A stretch of DNA of 64,000 nt from Synaphobranchus kaupii (GCA_029718625.1 CM056385.1:21084924-21148923), one strand, 5' to 3'. Positions 11,901 to 24,362 are shown, counted from the first letter of the stretch. Numbers and translations: made by a program. Notes: a model not told the origin generated them from the letters alone.

Positions 11901-11965
11901 CAGGGACGTGCAGAGGGTGTTAGAGGGGCAGTTGCTCAAATTTCCGAAAGGGCGCCCGAAATTCT
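11901..11965. mobile_element. possible hAT-like terminus (weak)
   Basis: CAGGGACGTGCAGAGG followed by AGAGGGGCAGTTGCTC resembles the outer end of fish hAT elements. No matching inverted end was found with confidence, though GGGGCAACTT occurs near 13386. The 195-codon open frame that follows at 11988-12575 matches no transposase I know. Confidence 0.25.
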
Positions 11966-13742
11966 TTACAAATAAATAAATAAATATATGCCTGGCATAT
12001 ATGCCGATATTGCTATAGGGGGGGGGGGTTGTATTAAAATTGATGGTACTAAAGTTGATATTAAAGTTCCTTCTGTTCACTTTCTGTCTTCTGTTGTTTG
12101 TCTGGCTCGTCATCTTAAAGAGGCAGTTCACCCCAACTACATCCAGATAGTTTCGTTAAGATTTCACTCGTTTTGTAGATATCCACTGCAGCTCACCGTG
12201 ATATCACACCTGATAGAACGGACGTCAACGGGTCCAAGGTTTGTGGCGCTCAAAGCGCCAAAAATGTACATCCGAAAAAAAATCAACACCAACGTCTCTT
12301 GCGCGGATACTCACAAGTGTCCACGGACCTTGTTGTGCATAGTTCTTTTTGAAAACTACTTCCTGCCGAAGTACGCCGGCTGTGTATATCCACGCAAAGT
12401 CTCAACCGAAGCACGCCAGTATTCTCGGGCAGTGCCCCTCCGACACTTTGGTTCACTTGTTCTAGCAGCTTTTTGTAACAAACTGGACAGTGATACTCTC
12501 CCTCTGGTCGCTTTCAGCCCCTTGTCTTTCTCCTTCTTCCTCCTCTCTTTTCTAGGTATGCTTGCAGGGCCATAACAAGCAATATGAATATGCTGATTAG
12601 CATAATACCCATTGTCAGCGACAGATTCATTTTCTTTTAACTAGTATTAGACTGTATTGTGGCTATGGCTATATTCGTGATCATATAGCTAGAATGGGCT
12701 AGCCAACACCATGATCAATAATTAAGCAATAACATATCAGAGGTCATGCTATATTATGCTAACTGTTCCATTAACCACAATATAGCACAAGCTCGAGCTA
12801 TATAGCTAGTTGAATGAGCTAGCTAACACCATGATCAATAATGAATAATACTTTCATTCTGGGCATTTTCATTCTAATGTTAACAAACAACATAGAGCTT
12901 ATATTTTCAAATGTGCCACTATCTGTTCATATCTCTGTATTCTCATTTTGCTTAATTCACTTAGCAAAGCTCAGTCACTGAGTTTTTGGATATGATGAGT
13001 TCACTGTTTTAACTAGGCTACTTCTGCAAAGGTACAGGCTAGTGAGGCTACTGCTGCAACTAGGCAATGGGATTTGTTAATTTTGCCTACAGCCACGCCG
13101 AGCCCGGGCATGCACGCCCCTCTCCTGTTCGCTTCCAAGGCGATACGCCTCTCCTTTACCAAACATGTCAAAAATACAACGGGCAACGCTGGCCCTTTTA
13201 TCAATTACAGTCCCACTGCTCCCTCTGCCTGTTCTACGTTAGCATGTCAAACAAGATTTGAGATTTAATCCTTCAGAAAAGGGCATGTGGTTCAAATTCT
13301 GTGGCAACATTAACAGTTGTCAAGTAGGCCTAGATAGTAATTGTGTTTAACCAATATAAAATAATAATTTTATCAAATGAAAAAGGGGCAACTTGGCTGA
13401 TAAGAGAGAAGGGGAAGTTTCTCAAACAACCAGAACATCCCCTTCTGCACGTCTCTGGTACAGTGGATCCTCGTGCGGAGCTGAACTTCGCCAATGGCCA
13501 TTCGAGAGTCTAGATGAGACCGGGACCTGCCTGCTGACCTCCTGTCAGTCCAGATCCAGAAGGTCTAATTTAGGAGAACCAGGCTTGGAATCCCTCCCTG
13601 CATAATAACCCAAAGCTAAGAAAGATTGTATTGTATGCCCATGCGATCACTGCTATTGAATTCAATCGCCTGGACTGAATCAACATTTGCCCTCACATTT
13701 GACTTTACATATTAATTCAAGTATAATTTGTCTTTACTAATA

Positions 13743-13793
<51 letters not shown>

Positions 13794-14604
13794 TACCAGT
13801 GCAGTATATTTCCTTTAAATAAGGCAGGAACTCCAGATATTTCAGCTACTCTTGCAATAAAGTATTTCTCCTTGGCAGGAGCAAGGGTGTAAAAATCACC
13901 CATATGACCGTTGACCTCATTTATCAAAGTTACAGCCCTAATACCCAGGTGTAGACCCAGCCCTATTTTTATAATATCTACAAGCAGAAGAGCGTAATGA
14001 TGCAGGCATTAATCCCCCATCTGAATTATCATTCAAGAGTAGGACTTTCAGTTTCAAGACTTATGTGTGCGTGCGTGTGCCGTATTTATTTTTTATGAGA
14101 TCCTCCATCATGACGATTCTGCAGTTTGGAAAGAGAAAACTCGCTGTGCAGAGGAGCAACTTTAGGAGACCGTTGAGACTTGATAAAACCGCACTGAAAT
14201 AAAGCAGGAGCTTACACAGCATTTTCACACCCATCGATTCCTCCTTTTCCCAACACCGAGAACCTCCTCAATTTCAGTTTAAAATTACAAGTGCATTATG
14301 TTACATGCTCAGCTGCTATTCTCAATGACAGACAAGGGTTGACTTACCTGTGAACACAAAACCCTGATTCAATTTGTTGTCAAACACCTGTGTTGCAAAG
14401 CGTCAGCAGGAAAACGTAAATTGTTATTATCAACAGGAAAACGCGTAATATTATAATTATTCTTTTTCTAGGTATTCATTTGTGTAATTCTTGGTCTATG
14501 AATTAATTATTCACAGCAACTTACAATGTTAATTTCACAGGATTTAAACTGGCAACAAATATAGATGCAGGTAAACAGACTTCAACAGTGTTTACATGAG
14601 AACA
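11966..14604. other. repeat-derived noncoding stretch
   Basis: No gene recognised. The sequence AAAGAGGCAGTTCACCCC near 12117 resembles the start of known fish DNA-transposon remnants. A segment with GCTAGC(C/T)AACACCATGATCAATAAT occurs twice, 120 bp apart (about 12698 and 12818). A (TAA)n repeat lies at 13735-13793. The rest is unremarkable. Confidence 0.45.
13735..13793. repeat. (TAA)n microsatellite
   Basis: About 59 bp of nearly perfect TAA repeat. Confidence 0.95.
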
Positions 14605-14776
14605 GGGGAATATTCCACAAAGCAGGAGTATTGAGTTAGCTGGATAACTGCACGGAGTAAAATCCGGAACAGCTCTTTTTTACTTCGGTCTATGTTCCAG
14701 AATTGGGAGGGTTCCGGGTTTTACTCAGTGCAGTTATCCAGCTAACTCAGTAATCCTGCTTTGTGGAATATCCCCC
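14605..14776. mobile_element. 172-bp hairpin MITE
   Basis: The left arm 14605-14670 and right arm 14711-14776 are inverted repeats of about 66 bp around a 40-bp loop. Both contain TTCCACAAAGCAGGA, AGTTAGCTGGATAACTGCAC and GAGTAAAA(C/T)CCGGAAC with few mismatches. This is a short nonautonomous DNA transposon of a type repeated across fish genomes. No coding capacity. Confidence 0.75.
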
Positions 14777-16202
14777 AGGTAATTTAATGGTGATTAAACC
14801 AATACTCTACCAATCTCTGTTGATCTGAATGACTGTAGGACATATGTTTACTTGTAGCACTTGGAGCCAAACAGGTTATTCCTGAAACCAAACCAAAATA
14901 AGCATTCAAAATAATCAAAGTCAAGAGAGATTGCGGCCTTCACCATCCAGATAGCGCAATAAGAGGGTCCTTCAGTGGATATTGTGTTCGCAGGCATTGT
15001 GCATTTCCACTCTACGCAGTCTGCGGTATAAGCTAAAAAGTGGGTCACATCAAAATGACGTGTTCTCATTTGAAGCCAGTAAAATTGTTATGGCAACAAT
15101 TATTTCAAAGCTCCTTTCACAGAAATGCTACTCAAACAGAAAGTAATGATTAGGTTATCATTTTTTATATATATAAAGCCTTATATTATGAGGAGTTAGA
15201 GCAATGGTGAATGATGAAATACATTGACATTCCTTTATAACAAATCTACAGTGTGTAAATGTACATCAAAGCTGGTGGGGGGGGGGGGGGGGGGTTTACT
15301 ATTTCTCAAGGGCATGATGACAAAAATACAGTATGTGTAAACCCAGTGTGTTTGGTTAAGGAGACAGCGAGTTCTTCACAGTGCTTAACTGTATTTTGAC
15401 CTGAATAGAGGTTTGGTATCTGCATTGTTTTAAAGCTAAAAAACCTCCCAAAGAGACTGTCTCTGCAGAGCCTAGCGTTACCTCTGTGTCCTTTTTAGAA
15501 CTTTGCTCATGCATTATACATTAGAAGTGATTTGTTTCAGCCTGGTGTTCTGGGTCTATCACCATCTCACTCAATGAATCTGCCATACTTTGACGTAACA
15601 GTTCTTTTCTACGAAGAAAAAACTGCAGTAGGAGCATGAAATATTGATGTTCATTTTAAATTACTGGAGAACATTGCAAAATATGATCATTCTGGACTGG
15701 TAAATAATAAGAGTGATGTTATCAAGACATAATGGCTGACAGAGGCCCATAATGCATAAGACAGAAATAGTGCTATTGTTGGATTTTGTTTTGTGGTAGG
15801 AAAAAAAAATCAGTACCCATGCATGTGTAAAGATACATTTAAACTGAAAAATGGCACAGTGCCATAATAGTATTACAAGATGTGTTATATATAATACTAA
15901 TAATAATTGAATATGATTTAGTAACTTCATCGGCATAGATTTAAAAAAAGACAAATTGCTTCTCAAGTAAATTAATTATCTTTTATTTTTTCCTGCTTGA
16001 TCATTTTAGAAATGTAATTATCCTATCTGTTGGAAATCAAAAAAAGAAGGAAGGAAACCATCTGATAATTACTAGTCTCATTAATATTTCTCATTAGGAC
16101 TGTCAACACATTACTGAAAACAGTTTCTCTGAAATTCATACTTACCTCTGTATCTAAGGGGATTAAACCAAAGCCCATCGTTATGTAACCCTTTAAGGTG
16201 TA
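14777..16202. other. noncoding, no gene seen
   Basis: AT-rich. A run of 18 G lies at 15277-15294. Nothing else was recognised. Confidence 0.4.
15277..15294. repeat. poly-G tract, 18 nt
   Basis: An uninterrupted run of G. Confidence 0.9.
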
Positions 16203-16283
16203 AGATCACAAATAGGTGATTAGAATGTTCTTAACTGAACATTCTACTGCTGATGTAACAAAAATCTAGAACACTGACTTAGT
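16203..16283. repeat. dispersed repeat, copy 2 of 2 in the window
   Basis: Shares about 55 bp with 6886-6985, including AGAATGTTCTTAACTGAACATT and TGCTGATGTAAC, then CTAGAACACTGAC. Here the copy is preceded by CCCTTTAAGGTGTAAGATCA. Confidence 0.6.
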
Positions 16284-16641
16284 TTATAATTGTGAAGATA
16301 AAAAAATAAAAAAAACATTCCAAAAAACATACTCTTCCAAGTCGTGTCTGCAAACTGGTAGAACAGACCTGAAAGGAGCCCACATGAATCTGTGGGAATG
16401 AAAATGAACGAGAATTGCTGGCTGCATAGTGCATACACACAGTAATCAGCCAAGTGCAGTCCTTTGGTGTAAATATGAATATGCATACCCTCACTCTTGA
16501 TATTTTGATGTAACAGCAAAACATGAGTTTATCGCAATTCATATTCCAATAATGAAGCCCTGGTTAAATGCACACACGCTAGTTCATGTCTTGCCTTGGG
16601 TCAGCCTTTGCCAACGTGCCTCTGGAACCTCAGGGTACATA

Positions 16642-17258
16642 CAGTGCACTCCAAAATGGATCACTTTAAGGGTCGTTTCTCCTGACTTGTTTTTCAATAG
16701 GAAAATGAGTCAGGAGAAACAACCCTTAAAGAGATCCATCCATATCTACTGCAACAGAGTGATGGTTTGAGGTTCGTTTGATACCTCAGACCCTTGATGA
16801 CTTACAGCCATTTAGCCAACCATGTGTTCCATACTATTCCAGTCTAATTTACAGCTTGATCTAGTCCTACCTCTCAATTCCCATAGAGATCCATTTAACT
16901 GCAGAGAGGTTTGTAGTGTAGCTTGTAAGAGTACCTGAAAGCAAGATATGAAAAATATTTTGATGTAGTTGGGTCACAGACATCAGGAAGTCATGGCATG
17001 CAAAGGATATGCAACCAAATATTAAATATGATGACTTTATTTAAGTTCATGTTAATTTGTCCAATTACTTTTGGTGCCCTAAAATGGCTACAATTGTTAC
17101 ACGGCTCACCCGATATGGATGTAAACGCCCTCAAATTAAAGCTGAAAGTCTGCACTTTAACCTCATAGTCACTGTTCCATTTCAAATCCAATGTGCTGGA
17201 GTACAGAGCCAAAACAACAAAAAATGTGCCACAGTCCTAACCCTTTTGGAGTGCACTG
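16642..17258. mobile_element. Tc1/mariner-like nonautonomous element, 617 bp
   Basis: Ends are CAGTGCACTCCAAAA at the left and its reverse complement TTTTGGAGTGCACTG at the right, each flanked by TA (16640-16641 and 17259-17260), the target duplication of this superfamily. The right half carries sequence typical of fish Tc1 remnants (CCAATTACTTTTGG, ATATGGATGTAAACGCCCTC, TGCTGGAGTACAGAGCC). The left half contains copy 1 of the foldback motif described at 20733 and 21437. No transposase remains. Confidence 0.8.
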
Positions 17259-17904
17259 TATGTTCTATATTCCAAATAGAGAAAACAATTTTTTTCTCAG
17301 TTTTCTTGAAATGTACAGTACTTTGTGTTAAGGTTTAAAAATGAACACCTTTTCCCTCAACCCCCTTTTCCCTCAAATGGGAGCACCGAAATACTTTCCA
17401 CAGGGATGTGATAGAATGTTAAAACGTTTTTTAAATTTTTTTATTAATTTATTCATAATCTTCATACGTTGTTGTTCTACAACATATCTTTATAGTGTTA
17501 TCAAGGCAGGATGCTAGTTCAACTGTACACTGATATATTATTAATATTCCAAGCTATTACAAAATTGGAACATTAATAATTAATAAACAGCTGTCACCAT
17601 TTTCCATTATTAAAGAAACTACATTGAGATTGTATGCCTACATATACAGTCAACAGTCCTTCTCGTTTACCTTGTTTGGACTTTCAATCTATCAGCTGCT
17701 CTCACCTCCTCCATAAAAACACATTGATGAGAAGTTATAAATATTTGACTAAATATGAACGAGGCCTTTGAGGAGGATTTCATGAAACACATATGAACAG
17801 ACTAACTCTAATGTATCTCCGCTGTTCACAATTCCCTCAGGTTTCAAAGTGTTTAGCTCCTAAACTGTAAAAGAAAGGAGATGTGTTTATTTTTGCATTA
17901 TAAA
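17259..17904. other. noncoding, no gene seen
   Basis: AT-rich, no recognisable feature. Confidence 0.4.
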
Positions 17905-18085
17905 GTACATTTTAAGAATTTAGCAGACACTCCTATTGAGATTTACACAATGTATTTTACATACAGTCCATTTACACAGCTGGATATTCACTTAAGAAAT
18001 CCAGGTTAAGTACCTTGCTTAGGGGTACAATCGCTGTTCCCTGCATTCCTATTTGATGTATAATGAAGCAATTCCACTACATTAA
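17905..18085 (-). mobile_element. tRNA-derived SINE, copy 2 (diverged)
   Basis: Read on the minus strand it carries the same body as copy 1: the segment giving AAGGTACTTAACCTGGATT, AGCTGTGTAAATGGAC and the tail region GTCTGCTAAATTC. The tRNA-like head is badly eroded. Confidence 0.55.
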
Positions 18086-18474
18086 ACCAGGCCTATAACA
18101 GCTCTAAGTATCTTCATTTTAATGTGGTAGCTACTAAACAATGGGTGCATTCACACGGCTGGCACAAAGTGTTATTGCAACTTTTTACAACATTGGAGTA
18201 AGTGGCAAATTACAATTTTGCAACACTTACAGTCTTTCTACTGCCATTTCCAAACAACAGGTATATCGTTAAAATGTTCCGAATCCAGATCAAACTCCTT
18301 TTTTAGACAACGCCATTCTCTCAGTTTCAATATCCTACATTTTCTAACAGCCAGGTAAAATAGTTAATGTCCCCCAAAATGTCGTTCTTTTTTTTTTTTC
18401 TTGCCCTCTCTCAGAATCTTGTGCATACATTCTCAAAATAAAGCAATATGTCTTCTGAGAAAAGCGGCTATATA

Positions 18475-18875
18475 CAGTGCTGCTCGAAAGTTTGTGAACC
18501 CTTTAGAATTTTCTGTATATCTGCATAAATTCGATCTAAAATGTGATCACATCTTCATCTAAGTCCTAAAACTTGCTAAAGTGAACCCAGCTCAACAAAA
18601 AACACAAAAAAACATTATTCTTTTATAATTTATTTATTGAGCAAAATTATCCAACATGAAATGCTTTGTTGGAAAAAGTATGTGAACCCTTGGATCATAC
18701 GTATTTTTAAAGTATCATATTTAATAAGAGTCTTTTGATATTGATGGGTCACAGACTTCAGGAAGTAACAGCATGCAAAGGATATGCAACAAAATATTAA
18801 ATATGATACTTTAAAAATACGTATGATCCAAGGGTTCACATACTTTTTCCAACAAAGCATTTCATGTTGGATAAT
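18475..18875. mobile_element. Tc1/mariner remnant with an 81-bp perfect hairpin
   Basis: Starts after a TA with CAGTGCTGCTCGAAAG and TTTGTGAACCCTTTAGAA, the left end of a well-known fish Tc1-type family. At 18646-18726 and 18795-18875 it contains inverted arms of 81 bp that I read as identical, around a 68-bp loop. The expected right terminus is missing, so the element has been rearranged. The loop (GGGTCACAGACTTCAGGAAG) matches sequence inside the element at 16642-17258. Confidence 0.75.
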
Positions 18876-20526
18876 GCAAACATGCCATATTCCAAAGCAA
18901 AGCTATCCATGTTTCCCTACGTTTATTAAAGTGTTTGTGTGTTTCCTCAGTATCCCATCTCATCTATTATTGAATGTTTTAAAATGGTGTGTCACCATGG
19001 ACACAAATCCCTAAATCTGAGTGTGCCTGGAAAAAAAAACAGACTCTGTAATGTATATGCAAATTAATATTCTCTCATATAAGCATATAAGCGAGATCTT
19101 TTTCTGTTGTATTTTTATGTGGGAAACGTTGAAAAGTGCCTGACTGTTGGTGCTCTATAGGCTTAGGTTGTGTCCTACCAACTCATAACTTGGCAGATAA
19201 ATCAATTAGCCACTCAATAAAACAATCAATCTATCAAGCAAATAAATATTAAACAATGAATGAATCAGTCACATTTTATCTTATACAGTGAGAAATTTAG
19301 CAAAACAACACAAAATATATTGAGAATATAAGTTCAAAGCACAGCAATCCAATGAAACTTTGGCAACACAAAATTGCTCAGAGAGCAGTAGAGGGAATGA
19401 GAACCATGCTGGATTAGAGCTGTCCAAGTGGATCAACCTCAACTGTTACACTTCATATATATAGTAGTGTATTATAAAACTGATTTACTCTCTGATAGAA
19501 AGAAAAACAAAATAAAAAGCCCCTATAAGTTAACAATAAAAGGTGAAATTTTTAAAGTGCCATAAACCAACTTTCTGAGCGAAACCTGTTTATTTTGGTG
19601 GGTCATAGAGTTTCCGACAAAAAAATTAATAAACTGAAAATAAAACCGCAAATTAAGCTACAAATTATAGGCATAGTTGTGGGGTGAAGTTAATGGCGAA
19701 GTGGGAGAGGGAGCTTGACAACATACTGACAGGAGAATTAAGTAGAAGAAACATAAGCCCACAGGTCACCCTGTAGCAAGTTGATTATATGGGTATGATA
19801 GCTTCACAGCGTCATAATTCAGCTTAAAGCCACAGTGACATGAAGGAAGGTCAGCAACAGCTGAGTTACAGCGGTATAGTGGCAGATAGAAGAGTGAACA
19901 CTACAGAAACAGAACTTTTTTTAACCATTAGAAAGGTGAAGGCAGGTATGTTTAGTCTCCAAGAGAAACGCTGAGTACAGTTATCTATCAAGATTACTGT
20001 CAATGCGATTGTTTCCTAACACTATAAATCAATAAAAAAATCATCACTCTCACTGCCTACAGCTCTGGAGCTATAAGCACCGCAATTGATTTGTGCGAGT
20101 TTACTGGAAAAAAAAACTGCACTTTTGGATTTGTAAAATTTTATTTTCACTTTTAAAATAAACTTCCCCATTTACTGACTTAGTTGTTTTGTTTTATATT
20201 CCTCGCTTTCATGGGTCTTACAGCATAATAATAATACTTTTTCCCCATTTACTAACAAGCTAGCAATTTAGTGCTAGTTTAGCAGGGATTCACATAAATA
20301 AATATTCATGAAAGGGAGGACTTCTGAATCAGACTTTCATGTGAACCTCACTAGACTGTATGAAGTAATGCAAGATTAAATAAGGTAACTGTATTTAAAA
20401 GAAGGAAGGACCATTGCATTATATTAATAAGGATATTATTGATACTGTAACACTTTTTGATAAACCAAAGCCCAGCTTTGAAAAGAGGTTAAAACGTACA
20501 TCCAAGATAAAGAATGTTTTAGAATA
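18876..20526. other. noncoding, no gene seen
   Basis: AT-rich with stops in all frames. No gene or clear repeat recognised. Confidence 0.4.
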
Positions 20527-20732
20527 CAGTACCAGTCAAAGGTTTGGAAACAGTTGATTGAATGTATCTTTTTCATTATCTTAGAAACATTTTGATCTAA
20601 AGGGGTATGCTGAAATGCTTGAAATTTTTTTCTTAGGCATCAACTTCACTATTTATATTTGTCTATCAATGTATTTATTTCCAAAACAAACATTTTAATT
20701 AAAAAAATAAAATGTTTTGTCTAAATGGTTAT

Positions 20733-21130
20733 AAGTCATCAAGGGTCTGAGGTATCAAACGAGCCTAAAACCATCACTCTGCTGCCAGATATGCAGTAGA
20801 TATGGATGGATCACTTTAGGCATTGGTTCTCATGACTCATTTTCCTATTTAACACTATGGAAAAATAAATCAGTAGAAACAACCCTTCAAGTGATCCATC
20901 CATATCTACTGCATATCTGGCAGAGGAGTGACGATTTGAAGCTCGTTTGATACCTCAGACCCTTGATGACTTACAGCCATTTAGCCAACCGTGGGTTCCA
21001 TACTATTCCTGTGTAATTTACAGCTTAATCTAGTCCCACCCCCCAATTCCCATAGAGATCTATTCAAATGCAGAGAGATTATAGTATTGCTTCTAAGAGT
21101 ACCTGTAAATAAGATATCAATGATCTTTTG
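20733..21130. repeat. foldback motif, copy 2 (near-palindrome)
   Basis: The left half (GTCATCAAGGGTCTGAGGTA, ATCAAACGAG, CAGATATGCAGTAGATATGG, ATGGATCACTT) is mirrored by the right half around the middle near 20860. The arms are about 115 bp with scattered mismatches. After the palindrome it continues into TTTAGCCAACCGTG and CATAGAGATCTATTCAA, shared with the copies at about 16660-16940 and 21437-21760. Confidence 0.65.
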
Positions 21131-21436
21131 ATGTCCTTTTCATGATAGTATCACCTGTTTACCTGTGGAATGTTCCAAGCAGGTGTTTTTTTGAACTTCC
21201 CAGTCTTTTTTTTTGCCCCTGTCCCAACTTTTTTGGAAAGCGTTGCAGGCATCAAATTCGGAATTAGCGTATATTTACAAAAATCAATAAAGTTGATAAG
21301 GTAAAACATTAAATACATTTTCTTGTACTGATATCAATTAAATGCCTGTATATGTAAAAGAGAATTTACAAAGCTTTTATGTGCATTTTACATTCTGTCC
21401 CAACGTTTTAGGAATTGGGGTTTGTATATATACAAA

Positions 21437-21790
21437 TATGGATGGATCACTTGAAGGGTTGTTTCTCCTGACAAATTTTCCTATTGAACTCTATGGAAAA
21501 ATAAGTCAGGAGAAGAAACCCTTCAAGTTATCCATCCATATCTACTGCATATCTGGCAGCAGAGTGATGGTTTAGGCTTGTTTGATACGTCAGACCCTTG
21601 ATGACAATGTGTTCCACATTGTTCCAGTTCTAATTTAAAGCTAAATCTAGTCCCACCCCCCAATTCCCATAGAGATCCATTCAAATGCAGAGGTTATAGT
21701 ATCGCTTCTAAGAGTACCTGGAAATAAGATATCAGGAGTCTTTTGATATCCTTTTATACAGTCATGATGGCATCACCTTTTTACCTGTGG
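21437..21790. repeat. foldback motif, copy 3
   Basis: Same motif as copies 1 and 2: ATGGATGGATCACTTGAAGG mirrored by CCTTCAAGTTATCCATCCAT, then CAGACCCTTGATGAC and CCCATAGAGATCCATTCAAA. The outer part of the left arm is missing. It sits next to CACCTTTTTACCTGTGGAAT, as in copy 2. Confidence 0.65.
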
Positions 21791-22055
21791 AATACCTGTT
21801 TACCACAGAAGTTGTTTGAGAGAATGGCAAGAATGTGCAAAGCCGTTATCAAGGCAAAGGGTGGCTACTTTGAAGAATCTAAAATATAAGACTTTTTTTA
21901 ATTTGTTTAACCCTTTCTTGGTTTTTTGCATAATTTAATTTGTGTTATCTCATAGTTTTGATGTCTTTACTATTCCAAAATGTGGAAAACAGTAAAGATA
22001 ATGGAAAAAAAACCTTCTATGAGTAGGTGTGTCCAAACTTTTGACTGGTATTGTA

Positions 22056-23139
22056 TATATATATACGTATATACTGATCTGATCATTATGAATTCTTCCT
22101 TTTCTCACGTTCTTTGTGATACTACTTTGAGGTAAGCTTGAGTAATGAACCCCTTTTCCTGTAGCAAATTTCTCCATAAGAGACATATTTTAAAATTCAA
22201 ATTTGAGCAATATTTGAGGAAGTCTGGGAGGGTTTTATTTGATGAGGAATACACTGTATGACTGAGATATACAGATAAAATGTGACAGCACTTTCACATT
22301 TCAAATATATTCATGAGATGATTAGATAGAACAGGGTTATGGAGAAAAACTGTTAAAATGTGGGTGTCTGAGCTACGTGACATAATTAGGACTAGTGACT
22401 GGGGAGTTGATTCTTTTTTTGACAATACTTTACAATAAATTGAGAACAGATTAGCAGAATAATGACAAAAAAAACATAAATTAAAATTAGGGTTCTTGTA
22501 ATTCTGAGTAGAGCTCTAGTGACCTTATAACATTTACCTATCAATTAGAGAGCTATGTCTCATGTGGAGTTGACTGAGAACTCTGTGCACGCACGTGTAT
22601 CCATCTCAAAGAGATAGCACATAGCAGCTCGCACGAGTGACAGGTTTGTGTATTTGTTTAATTATTTGTTTGCTGAAAAGCGAAGCCAATTCCTGCTTCT
22701 TTGTTCTGGGACATATAGCCTTTTGGTTTAAGGCTGGATTCAGTGGAGTAAGGATGCAAGCTGAGCTACACTAATATGATTAACTCACTTATTAGGATTA
22801 CTTTACTTCAGCCAGAATGACTGCAATGACCTCGTGAATGCTGTGTGAAGTATACGTGCAATGTATCATCTCTGCTTCTTGAGGGAGCAAGAGACCTTGA
22901 CATCTGTATCACCACACTTGTGCAGAGTGGACGGTAACTGAAGGACGGCCGAACAAATACCCTCCAATGTGGGGTTATTAGCGAACCTACCAAACAACAG
23001 TCTGCTGTGTGCGCTTATTGTGTCGTTGGGGGGGTAGGCCTATTGCAGATTCAGTGAAATTCTCACCCATTGCCTTCCTATCTGCAGTGTGATTTATTAC
23101 TTTGGTTAAACTCAACCTTGAGAAAAATGTACCTCAGCT
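22056..23139. other. noncoding, no gene seen
   Basis: Starts with a short TA repeat (about 22054-22073). No other feature was recognised in about 1.1 kb. Confidence 0.4.
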
Positions 23140-23948
23140 GCGATAATTAAGCTTCAGATCATATACGAAAACCAGACTCTTGTTTAGACAACCATGAATC
23201 AGCAAGGCCATCTACATGCACTAGCTACTAATATAACACTGAGCCTGTACTTGGTCAGGATCTGTCTCTGCTTTGTATCTATGACCAATGTTCCATATTT
23301 TGTTTGTTTAATTATTTGGTTCACACTTATTTGTGATTGTAATGCAGTGCTGGTCTGAGTTTGAGCAGTGTTAGGCATTAATTGGTTAGTGATTCTCATA
23401 ACCAGCTGAATGAAGGGACTCTTTTTGGGGTCCAGATCTCGGGTTTTCACTGCTTGAAATTGCAGTGTGTCTTGGGGACTTTAAGATGCATCCAAAATTT
23501 AATTGCTCTTTTTTTAATATTTGTTATCAATGGGTATCGGCCTAATTCTGCCCTGCATACATTGTTGGGTGTTTTTCTTTGGATTTTTAGTATAGTTCTG
23601 CATGCAAGGCCTCTATAGGATGCTTGTCCCATCTAGCACAGTCATTATGACTGAGTGGACCCCATACTTCACTTCCCTATAAGGCAATTGGTTGGATTAC
23701 ACTGTCAAAGATTTTATACCAAATTCTGAGCGGTATGTCTAGTTTTTTAAATTTTCTTCTAAATGCATAAAAGGCTCTACGGGCTTTTTCTTTCAGTGTA
23801 TTCACTGCCAGGCCAAAGTTCCCTGAGGCACTTATCTTGAGCCCCAGATAATCATAGAAGAGTGTGTGCTCTAGTGCTGTGTTTCCTGAGATCTGGGTTT
23901 CTTTTGGAAGATCATTATTTTAGATTTGTTAAAGTTTACTGTGAGGTA
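23140..23948 (-). pseudogene. LINE C-terminal part
   Basis: Resumes at LTVNFNKSKIM directly after the foldback element, so the break at 23948/25993 is an insertion and not a deletion. Further on it reads YLGLKISASGNFGLAVNTLK, SVIQPIALYGSEVWGPLS and RTPNNVCRAELGRYPLI-like RKTPNNVCRAELGRYP. A stop lies near 23447, and the frame then continues to KQRQILTKYRLS around 23210-23260. Confidence 0.8.
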
Positions 23949-23974
23949 CGGTGGCCAAGGAAGGTGCAATCCAC

Positions 23975-24362
23975 ATTTCTAAAAAGCAATCTTTGTTTCT
24001 AAATATAAATCCTCATTTATAAAAATAAATCTTTGTTTCTAAATATAAATCCTCTTTTCTAAAAAAACAACCTTGTTTCTAAGATGAGATCCATATTTCT
24101 AAATGGAAATCCTCATTTCTAAATATAGATCCTCATTTCTAAAACAAAATCCTCATTGCTAAAAGGAAATCCCTTGTTTGTTAATATAAATCCTTGTTTG
24201 TAAACATAAATCCGTATTTCTAAATAGAAATCCTCCTTTCTAAAAATAAATCCTTATTTCTAAATAGAAATCCTTCTTTCTAAAAATAAATCCTTAATTC
24301 TAAATAGAAATCCTTCTTTCTAAATTAAATCTTTATTTCTAAATTAAATCATTGTTTCTATA
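23975..24362. repeat. subterminal repeat ladder, left
   Basis: About 20 imperfect units of period near 19 bp built on (A/T)AAATCCT(C/T)(A/G/T)TTTCTAAAT. Multiple subterminal motifs are a usual transposase-binding arrangement in some DNA transposons (inference). Confidence 0.75.

Larger units (their letters stand above)
20527..22053. mobile_element. composite Tc1/mariner remnant, about 1.5 kb
   Basis: The left end CAGTACCAGTCAAAGGTTTG and right end CAAACTTTTGACTGGTATTG are inverted repeats flanked by TA, as in fish Tc1 elements. Inside, sequences of a second Tc1-related family (CTGTCCCAACTTTTTTGGAA near 21220; GTCCCAACGTTTTAGGAATTGGGG near 21396) and two copies of the foldback motif show nested insertion. 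No transposase frame survives. Confidence 0.7.

Noticed and set aside
11988..12575. 195-codon plus-strand frame as a possible gene
   Set aside because: The peptide resembles no family I know, the region carries transposon-like sequence, and there is no splice or promoter context to support it.
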